Shown piece by piece: positions 1 to 5,424 of a stretch of 5,977 bases of DNA (position 1 is its first letter; each line of letters begins with the position of its first letter). The stretch covers positions 1 through 5,977 of the forward strand of contig CALYBF010000093.1 in the NCBI GenBank assembly GCA_944393755.1. The letters are read 5' to 3'. A program made the translations under genes and the position numbers. The notes under the pieces are model-generated. The model ran no database searches, had not been told where the DNA came from, and saw only the letters and a list, made by a program, of their open reading frames with translations. This stretch comes from an uncultured Clostridia bacterium. GTDB lineage: Bacteria > Bacillota > Clostridia > TANB77 > CAG-508.

Positions 1-3000
1 TTATTTCTATCTTTTAGTTCTTCTACCTCTTCATCATTTACTGTTACTTTATTTACTGTTAAACTGTTTGATATTTTGTCTTTTAAAATAATTCCATCAA
101 TATCTTGTGTTCCATTATTTTTTACATTAATAGTATATTCTAATACATCTCCTGGTTTAATATAGTTATCTTCTATATTAGATGTCATACTAACTGATAT
201 ATCTGCTTTTTTAACATCATCTGTTACTACATTAGATTTGTATTCTTCTTCACCTTGTTTTGCTTTTGCTGAAAATACAATTTCTGGAACGTTTTCTAAT
301 TTATTAATTTGTAAATCATAGCTTATCACTTTATTTTGTCCAGGTTCTAATGTACCTATATTTATTTCATCTTGATATTCTATTTCTTCTGATTGTATTG
401 GAGTCATATTGTTTATTTCTTCTTCTGTTGGTGTTTCTGAGTTCTCATCATATTCTTCTTTTAAATCTTCATCTGTTACTTCTTCTTTTGGCATATTTGT
501 TATTAAATTACATCTACTTACTGTTAAATAATTAGGTAAATTAGTAATAACACTTACGTTTTCTTGTTTTTCATTTGATATGTTTTCTACAATTGTAAAA
601 TATTGAACTACACCTGTTTCATATAAATCAATACTTCTATCTGTAACTCTTTTAACTGTTACTCGTATATTTCCTTTTGATGTTATTAAACTTAAATCGT
701 TAGATTCTTTTATTGCATCTCCATAAGCTATTGCTGATTTATTTACTAATGTTGTTCCTTCAGATGTATCATTATTTACTCTTACTTCATATTCTAAAGT
801 TTTAGATTCTCCAACTTTTATACTATCAATTGTACTTTCAAAAACTTTATCTTCTAACTCTTTATAATATGAAGAACCTGTATATTCAAAATGATCTTCT
901 GGAACTACTAAAGTTGTTCCTTCTGGTACACTTCCTTGTACTTTTACATTAGTAACATCTTCACTTCCTATATTAGATACTTCCACTTTATATCTAATAA
1001 CTTCACCATTTTTTACAACATTGTTGTTTTCTAAATTATTTCCTGAAACCGTTGCACTTATTTTTGTTTCTAAATTTGGTCCTACTCCTGTTTCTAAAAC
1101 AATTTCTGTTGCATTTATTTCATTACTTGTATTTGTTACATTATTATTATAATTTACTTTATATCCTTGTTTTGCTTTTTGATTATATTCAAGTAATGCT
1201 GGGACTTCTACTTTATATGTTGCATTAATTTCAGTTCCTGATAACATTTCTGGAACTTCAATTAAGTATTTTCTAACTTTTGTTCCGTCTGTTATTTCTT
1301 CTTGCCATCCGTTTTCGCTATTTTGTAAATCTTCTGTAGCATTTTCATTTTCTGTATAATATACTTTTGCACCTTCTACTCCGCTTACATTAAGACCCTC
1401 TTTTATGTTTATATCAATATTATTTTCACTATTTCTAGTTGGGAAAGTACCTAAAACTTTTACATTTGATACTGCATTTTCATTATTATTTATTACTTCT
1501 ATTTGTGTTTCTAATTCTTTTGCTTCTTGTCCTTTTTCAAGTTTTACACTAGTATTTTCTTCTTCACCTATTGTTTCTACACCTAATTCAGAAATATTCT
1601 GTATTGCTGTCATATCTTTTGGTGCTACAACTCTAATATCATTTTCGTAAGAAACTGTTTCTTCTTTATTTACACAAGTCATTATAATTTTACTATCTTG
1701 TGTTGCTGATTTTTTATTTACATTTACGCTTGCATTTATTACTAAGATTGCACCTTCTATTCCTGGCTCTTTATAATTTGTTTGTTTTCCTGCTAATTCT
1801 ACTGTTATTGTTCTACCATTTGCTGTGTAATTTGCTATAGAAAGTTCTGTTTCATATATTAAATCTATATTATTTATTGTTATATTTTCTACAGCTTCTG
1901 GTAATTCAAATGTTAATATAGGATTTTCAAATAAATTATATTGTTCATTATTTGATTTTAATGTAGCTCTTATTTCCACATCATTTGCTATAACTGTTGA
2001 TAATGTATCTTTATTTACTTCTAAACCAGCTTCAGTTTTAGCATTTTCTAATTTTATTCTTGATTCTGAAGTATTTGTTACTCCTGTTCCATAATCAATA
2101 CTTACATTTGAAGCTAATTCTACAGCATTTACAACTTTTTCTTCTTCTCCTGCTTTAATAGATTTAGTATGTTTAAATACTAAATCTCCTTCTTCAATAG
2201 GAGTTGTTGTTTTTATTTCTATACTACTTGGTTCTTTTCCTGTATAATCAATAACAATATTTCCATTTTCATCTGCTTGTGTCTCTGAATTCACAACACC
2301 TAAAGTTTCACTATTTTCGTTTAATATTGTTATTTCTCCGTTTTCTCCAAGTATTTTATCAAAATCTTCTTTTTCTAAAACTGTTTTATTATACACAACA
2401 TTTGCTAGAACTTCTTTTTCTTCTAATGTATTATAGTGGTTTTGTTCTTCCTTAATAGAAACACCATCTACACTATTTGATAAGTTTGCTTTTAATGTTG
2501 TTTCTGTTTCAAAACTTCTATCTAAAGAAGCATTTATTTTTCCTTTATATATTACAGATTCTCTTGCAGTATTTGTAACTTGCATTAAATTATCTTTTTC
2601 TTCATCTGTTATTTTTATTGTATTAGTCGTTTTTAATTCTTTACCATTGAATAATTTTACTGTTTCTTCTACTGGTATTTCCATATCTACCAAATCTACA
2701 TCTTTATTATAAACTAAAGTTAAAATTACATTTTCGCATCCTGTTTTTTTCCAAATAACTTTATTCTCTTCATTTGGTTTATTTGTAAATTCCATAGATA
2801 TATTATTATCACTATAGTTGTATTCAAAATATGTCATTGTATTGAAATTTGTTTTTGTTACAACTTCTGGTCTTTCTTCTTCAGGTAATGTAACGTTAGC
2901 AGTCATCTCTTCTATAGGATAATTATTTTCTTTTAACCCCATATTCATAGAAATTTGTACGACTCTTTTATCTTCTCCGTTTATATTAAATATTTTATTT

Positions 3001-3530
3001 GTTATAATACCTAAACCATTTTCTACATTTTCTTCATTATTGTTTTCTAAGTATTCATATATTGCTTCTCTTGTTGCTTTAATATTTATATCTTTTTCTG
3101 TACTATCTCTATAAATACCTGTTAAATTTAAATCAGACACAGCACTTAATAAACCTATATCTAAAATATCATCTTTTACAGGTTCGATTTCAACATCAAA
3201 ACTTGCTGTTGTTCCAGCATTTATCTGATTTAATGTTATTTTGTTCCCTTCTATTTTATTTACATACTCGCTTTCTGTATTTTTTAATTTAAAATTACTA
3301 TTCTCTAAAGTAATTTCTCCATTAAAATAACCTTCGTTTTTAACAGTAACACCTAATGTTAATATATTCTCATCTTTTAGCTCAGCTGTGAATTCTATAT
3401 TTTTATGATTTGTAGAACTACTTTCTGCTGCAAGTGAGATAAACCCTGTTCCAACATAAATAAAATTAATAATTGTTAAAACAGTTATTAACATTAATAC
3501 TGTTAATGTTTTTAAAATTTTACCTTTCAT
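1..3530 (-). CDS. Very large exported DUF11-like repeat surface protein, 3' end beyond the window
   Basis: I read this frame codon by codon from the ATG at 3530 to the left edge and found no stop, giving 1176 codons with the C-terminus missing. Residues 1-35 form a signal peptide: Lys at 2, 4 and 7, a hydrophobic core about 8-31, then a likely cleavage site after SLA or LAA near 34-35. The rest is rich in Asn, Glu, Lys, Thr and Val and looks like serial beta-sandwich modules. Cores resembling the DUF11/TIGR01451 pattern (Tyr-x-Val-x-Val-x-Asn-x-Gly, later a Pro-x-Gly turn) lie at about 837-872, 976-1004 and 1128-1156, with a weaker one at 674-700. Residues about 370-450 look like another surface module, including VVYNKTVLEKEDF. 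Only three Cys are visible (265, 619, 1007). A structural or adhesive envelope role is inferred. Any anchor, such as LPXTG or a C-terminal membrane helix, would lie off the window. The start is fixed by an ideal ribosome binding site. Confidence 0.9.
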   Translation of the reverse strand, partial: MKGKILKTLTVLMLITVLTIINFIYVGTGFISLAAESSSTNHKNIEFTAELKDENILTLGVTVKNEGYFNGEITLENSNFKLKNTESEYVNKIEGNKITLNQINAGTTASFDVEIEPVKDDILDIGLLSAVSDLNLTGIYRDSTEKDINIKATREAIYEYLENNNEENVENGLGIITNKIFNINGEDKRVVQISMNMGLKENNYPIEEMTANVTLPEEERPEVVTKTNFNTMTYFEYNYSDNNISMEFTNKPNEENKVIWKKTGCENVILTLVYNKDVDLVDMEIPVEETVKLFNGKELKTTNTIKITDEEKDNLMQVTNTARESVIYKGKINASLDRSFETETTLKANLSNSVDGVSIKEEQNHYNTLEEKEVLANVVYNKTVLEKEDFDKILGENGEITILNENSETLGVVNSETQADENGNIVIDYTGKEPSSIEIKTTTPIEEGDLVFKHTKSIKAGEEEKVVNAVELASNVSIDYGTGVTNTSESRIKLENAKTEAGLEVNKDTLSTVIANDVEIRATLKSNNEQYNLFENPILTFELPEAVENITINNIDLIYETELSIANYTANGRTITVELAGKQTNYKEPGIEGAILVINASVNVNKKSATQDSKIIMTCVNKEETVSYENDIRVVAPKDMTAIQNISELGVETIGEEENTSVKLEKGQEAKELETQIEVINNNENAVSNVKVLGTFPTRNSENNIDINIKEGLNVSGVEGAKVYYTENENATEDLQNSENGWQEEITDGTKVRKYLIEVPEMLSGTEINATYKVEVPALLEYNQKAKQGYKVNYNNNVTNTSNEINATEIVLETGVGPNLETKISATVSGNNLENNNVVKNGEVIRYKVEVSNIGSEDVTNVKVQGSVPEGTTLVVPEDHFEYTGSSYYKELEDKVFESTIDSIKVGESKTLEYEVRVNNDTSEGTTLVNKSAIAYGDAIKESNDLSLITSKGNIRVTVKRVTDRSIDLYETGVVQYFTIVENISNEKQENVSVITNLPNYLTVSRCNLITNMPKEEVTDEDLKEEYDENSETPTEEEINNMTPIQSEEIEYQDEINIGTLEPGQNKVISYDLQINKLENVPEIVFSAKAKQGEEEYKSNVVTDDVKKADISVSMTSNIEDNYIKPGDVLEYTINVKNNGTQDIDGIILKDKISNSLTVNKVTVNDEEVEELKDRN

Positions 3531-3536
3531 AATAAG

Positions 3537-3543
3537 CCTCCTT
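3537..3543 (-). promoter_or_regulatory. Ribosome binding site of the large surface protein
   Basis: The minus strand reads AAGGAGG followed by six bases (CTTATT) and then ATG. This is a near-perfect Shine-Dalgarno sequence at good spacing. It fixes the start at 3530 and suggests strong translation. Confidence 0.9.
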
Positions 3544-3566
3544 AGTTTATAATATCTCTATCTACT

Positions 3567-3595
3567 ATTATAACCTTTATTTCTAGATTTTTCAA
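3567..3595 (-). promoter_or_regulatory. Sigma-A type promoter of the large surface protein
   Basis: On the minus strand TTGAAA (3590-3595) is followed by a 17-base spacer and a perfect TATAAT (3567-3572). A start of transcription near 3560 would give a leader of about 30 bases, just enough to hold the ribosome binding site. Match and spacing are close to the housekeeping consensus, so constitutive, fairly strong transcription is the simplest reading. No operator-like repeat is seen over it. Confidence 0.75.
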
Positions 3596-3651
3596 GCTTT
3601 TTCCTCGCTTTTCATGACTTTTTATGTTAATTTCTAATTTTTTACAAAAAT

Positions 3652-3665
3652 TTCCTTACGGAAGG
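3652..3665. other. Small hairpin in the divergent intergenic region
   Basis: TTCC-TTAC-GGAA (3652-3663) can form a 4-bp stem, with an alternative CCTT-ACGG-AAGG register (3654-3665). On the plus strand it is followed by TCTTTTTTATATC, so it resembles a weak terminator that could stop plus-strand transcripts entering from the left. On the minus strand it lies upstream of the promoter at 3567-3595 and would not be in that transcript. The stem is short, so this may be chance. Confidence 0.25.
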
Positions 3666-3740
3666 TCTTTTTTATATCTTTTATTTTAAATATTTCAATT
3701 ATATATCTTTTTTATTACATTTTGTAACATCTGTGTTTTT

Positions 3741-3770
3741 TTAACATATTATATTTCATAGATATATGAT
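3741..3770 (+). promoter_or_regulatory. Likely promoter of the two-gene plus-strand unit
   Basis: TTAACA (3741-3746) and TATGAT (3765-3770) each match the sigma-A consensus at five of six positions and are 18 bases apart. Transcription would begin near 3777, about 25 bases before the TTG start. The surrounding DNA is so AT-rich that other -10-like sites are present (for example TATTAT at 3747), so the exact boxes are uncertain. Confidence 0.45.
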
Positions 3771-3788
3771 TTTTGCATATATATAAGT

Positions 3789-3797
3789 AGAGGTGAT
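3789..3797 (+). promoter_or_regulatory. Ribosome binding site that selects the TTG start at 3802
   Basis: AGAGGTGAT is closely complementary to the 3' end of 16S rRNA. The in-frame GTG at 3793 lies inside this element and cannot be its own start. The TTG at 3802 sits eight bases after the AGAGG core, at normal spacing. Confidence 0.75.
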
Positions 3798-3801
3798 TAA
3801 T

Positions 3802-4248
3802 TTGGATAATAATTTTAATTTAGATGAAAATACTATGAATAAGCTTAATTCCGTAATAAAAGGTGGTAATGTTTCTGATTTAATTTCTCAAATTCCACCA
3901 GATGTTTTAGCAAATTTTTCTTCTATGATGAATAATAACAATAATAATTCTAATAACAATTCAAATAAAACTGAAAATAATAAAGATTTAAATAATAATT
4001 CTGATAACAATACTGGAAACAACAATAATTCTTTCAATTTTAATAATATAGATATGAATACTATGTTAAAAATGAAATCTATTATTGATAAAATGAATAA
4101 TTCTAATGATCCAAGATCTAATTTACTTGCTTCTTTAAAACCATATTTACGTGATAATAAAAAACAGAAATTAGATGAATATGCAAATCTTCTTAATTTT
4201 GCCAAGATTGCTGAAATTTTAAATAATGATAATAAGGAGCCAAAATAA
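3802..4248 (+). CDS. Uncharacterised 148-residue protein with Asn-rich linker
   Basis: I do not recognise a named family. With the TTG start at 3802 the protein has 148 residues. Residues 1-43 are a helical-looking N-terminal piece (DENTMNKLNSVIKGG, then SQIPPDVLANFSSMM). Residues 44-82 are a low-complexity linker in which 24 of 39 residues are Asn. Residues 83-141 form a second, probably helical segment containing NDPRSNLLASLKPYLRDNKK and an amphipathic stretch near 123-140. No signal peptide or membrane segment is seen, so a cytoplasmic location is likely. The DPRSNLL..LKPYLR block is the part most likely to be conserved. The stop codon overlaps the start of the next gene by one base, so the two products are probably made together and may act together. 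The longer GTG start at 3793 is rejected because it lies within the ribosome binding site. Confidence 0.8.
   Translation: MDNNFNLDENTMNKLNSVIKGGNVSDLISQIPPDVLANFSSMMNNNNNNSNNNSNKTENNKDLNNNSDNNTGNNNNSFNFNNIDMNTMLKMKSIIDKMNNSNDPRSNLLASLKPYLRDNKKQKLDEYANLLNFAKIAEILNNDNKEPK
3931..4047 (+). repeat. Low-complexity AAT/AAC codon tract encoding an Asn-rich linker
   Basis: This part of the preceding gene is dominated by AAT and AAC codons with scattered Ser, Lys, Asp, Thr and Glu codons. It is an irregular low-complexity tract rather than a perfect tandem repeat. Such tracts change length easily by slippage, so length differences between strains are expected here rather than in the flanking helices. 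Confidence 0.7.
4234..4239 (+). promoter_or_regulatory. Ribosome binding site of the second plus-strand gene
   Basis: AAGGAG lies within the last codons of the upstream gene, eight bases before the ATG at 4248. The downstream gene thus has its own initiation signal in addition to the overlapping stop and start codons (TAATG). Confidence 0.85.
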
Positions 4249-4646
4249 TGCCAGTTTTTCCTTTTTCTCCTTTTAATTACAGATTTTATCCTAATTATAT
4301 TCATAGAAATAGGATAAATAGAGAAAAAGGACAAGGAAGAAAAGCTGAAGAAGTAATAGAAACAAAAATGGATTTAGAAAACAAAGAAACAAAAAAAGAA
4401 GCAGTAAATATAGATAAAGCAAATAATAAAAATTACAACAAAAAAAGAACATCTAAAAATAATTTTGCTAATTTTAATATTTCTGCTATTCTTAATTCTG
4501 ATATAAATACTCCTATTTTAGAAATATTAGGTATTAAATTATATTTAGATGACCTTATTATAATTGGTTTATTATTTTTCCTTTATAAAGAAGATGTACA
4601 AGACGAGTTATTATTTTTTATACTAATTTTACTTCTTCTTAGTTAA
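4248..4646 (+). CDS. Uncharacterised 132-residue protein with C-terminal hydrophobic hairpin
   Basis: I cannot assign a named family. The protein has three parts: an aromatic, Pro-rich N-terminus (PVFPFSPFNYRFYPNY, residues 2-17); a very basic and acidic, Lys/Asn-rich middle (about 20-72) that is probably disordered; and a hydrophobic C-terminus. The C-terminus holds two short apolar stretches, about 102-113 (DLIIIGLLFFLY) and 119-132 (DELLFFILILLLLS), separated by the polar turn KEDVQ. This could be a re-entrant hairpin, a membrane-associated tail or a self-associating module; each stretch is short for a full membrane helix. The ATG shares its A with the TAA of the upstream gene, which predicts translational coupling. 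The gene ends two bases from the minC stop codon on the other strand. The good ribosome binding site and partner gene argue that it is real. Confidence 0.8.
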   Translation: MPVFPFSPFNYRFYPNYIHRNRINREKGQGRKAEEVIETKMDLENKETKKEAVNIDKANNKNYNKKRTSKNNFANFNISAILNSDINTPILEILGIKLYLDDLIIIGLLFFLYKEDVQDELLFFILILLLLS

Positions 4647-4651
4647 AATTA
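4624..4651. other. Inverted repeat spanning two convergent stop codons
   Basis: TAATTTTA (4624-4631) and TAAAATTA (4644-4651) are perfect 8-base inverted repeats around a 12-base loop, and the right arm contains both stop codons. A hairpin could act on transcripts from either direction, but the stem has no G-C pairs and no long U tract follows on either side, so it would be a weak terminator. In DNA this AT-rich, such a repeat may be chance. Confidence 0.3.
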
Positions 4652-5263
4652 CTCTATTACTATTTTATCGTCTATAACGCTTAAATATGCTTGTTTATGC
4701 ATAGGCTCTTCATCACGATTTATTTCTTTTACTATATTTGCTATTCTTACTTGTACTGAATCAAATAGCCCCGCAGCTATTATTGCTTGTTTATTTCCTT
4801 TTGCTCCTGCGTGTGCCAAGCCTCTTAATGCTCCTAATACTACGATATTATCAGATGCCATAACTTCTGCACCTGAGTTTACATCTCCTAAAATTACTAA
4901 ACTACCTTCTGTTTCCATTTTTTGTCCAGACCTTAATGAACCTCTATGGAATTTTGTTTCAGACATTGCTATTTCTTTATCAAAAGCTCTCTTAATACTA
5001 GAAAGCCCTAAGCTTTTAGGCATATCAAATTCTATTTCTACATCTATTTTTTCTTTAATTAATTCTTGTATTTGGTCTATTTCTTTATTTTTTAATATTT
5101 TTCCAGTTACTCTAATTGGTGTTTTTTCGTCTTTATATAATTTTTTTAATTCTGGTAGCTTCTTTTTCAATGCAGATATTATTTGCACTTGCTCTGCATT
5201 TTCATCTAATTTAATTACTATTTCATCTTTTCTTAAATTTATACTTACATAATTACTCTTCAT
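4649..5263 (-). CDS. minC: Septum site-determining protein MinC
   Basis: MinC inhibits FtsZ assembly away from mid-cell and is brought to the membrane by MinD. The 204-residue product has the two-domain layout of the family, slightly shorter than the 226-231 residues usual in model bacteria. Residues 1-~80 are the N-terminal FtsZ-inhibiting domain, and about 82-100 are the linker. Residues about 104-178 are the beta-helical C-terminal dimerisation and MinD-binding domain. The diagnostic run is there: FHRGSLRSGQ (105-114), GSLVILGDVNSGAEV (120-134), ASDNIVVLGALRGLAHAGAKGN (137-158, with ALRG and HAGA) and QVRIA (171-175). The conserved RSGQ and GALRG-AHAG features appear intact. The start is supported by GGAAGGA seven bases upstream. 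The gene has its own promoter and is monocistronic as seen here. minD, which usually follows minC directly, is absent; an unrelated convergent gene lies there instead. Confidence 0.96.
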   Translation of the reverse strand: MKSNYVSINLRKDEIVIKLDENAEQVQIISALKKKLPELKKLYKDEKTPIRVTGKILKNKEIDQIQELIKEKIDVEIEFDMPKSLGLSSIKRAFDKEIAMSETKFHRGSLRSGQKMETEGSLVILGDVNSGAEVMASDNIVVLGALRGLAHAGAKGNKQAIIAAGLFDSVQVRIANIVKEINRDEEPMHKQAYLSVIDDKIVIE

Positions 5264-5270
5264 TTTTACA

Positions 5271-5277
5271 TCCTTCC
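5271..5277 (-). promoter_or_regulatory. Ribosome binding site of minC
   Basis: The minus strand reads GGAAGGA, then seven bases, then ATG at 5263. It contains AAGGA, matches the anti-Shine-Dalgarno sequence well and supports the chosen start. Confidence 0.8.
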
Positions 5278-5297
5278 AATCTTCTTTTTACATTTAA

Positions 5298-5326
5298 AAT
5301 ATAATATAGATTTTGCTTAATGTCAA
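5298..5326 (-). promoter_or_regulatory. Sigma-A type promoter of minC
   Basis: On the minus strand a perfect TTGACA (5321-5326) is followed by 17 bases and TATATT (5298-5303). Transcription would start near 5291 and give a leader of about 28 bases ending at the minC ribosome binding site. minC therefore appears to be transcribed independently of the gene to its right. Confidence 0.75.
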
Positions 5327-5332
5327 TAGAAT

Positions 5333-5375
5333 TTATTAAAACAATATAAAGATAGACACCTATGATAAGGCATCT
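5333..5375 (-). terminator. Terminator-like hairpin downstream of the FGE/lectin-like gene
   Basis: In the minus-strand RNA, AGAUGCCU (5368-5375) pairs with AGGUGUCU (5354-5361) over eight positions, two of them G-U, around a 6-base loop. The tail to 5333 (TATCTTTATATTGTTTTAAT) is U-rich but broken. The G-U pairs become mismatches in plus-strand RNA, so the structure suits only minus-strand transcripts, as expected for the gene ending at 5425. A second possible stem, CTAAC/GTTAG (5391-5395 with 5374-5378), overlaps it and could be an alternative fold. Confidence 0.5.
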
Positions 5376-5424
5376 AACTCTATATTTTCGGTTAGTTTTA
5401 GTTCATTTTAATCATTGTCCAGTG

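Noticed and set aside
1405..1650. 81-codon plus-strand open frame, and a similar 61-codon one at 350-535.
   Set aside because: Both lie antisense inside the uninterrupted 1176-codon surface-protein frame, lack good ribosome binding sites, and have the Phe/Leu/Ser bias of reverse-read Glu/Lys/Asn codons.
3544..3595. Possible 17-codon leader ORF on the minus strand (TTG at 3595 after GAGG, stop just before the AAGGAGG site).
   Set aside because: It lies over the -35 and -10 boxes of the surface-protein promoter, so the promoter's own transcript would not contain its start. No conserved feature supports it.
3931..4047. AAT/AAC-rich tract considered as a DGR template repeat.
   Set aside because: It is in-frame within a real gene and lacks the flanking sequence shared with 5425-5560 (no TATATAAAG block or GC-rich invariant bases).
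3888..4334. 148-codon open frame on the minus strand.
   Set aside because: It is the antisense shadow of the Asn-rich gene and its partner. It has no ribosome binding site, and its Leu-rich composition arises from AAT/AAC codons read backwards.
5349..5400. Hairpins upstream of minC considered as a riboswitch or attenuator.
   Set aside because: They lie upstream of the minC promoter (5298-5326) and so are not in its leader. They fit better as the end of the preceding transcript.
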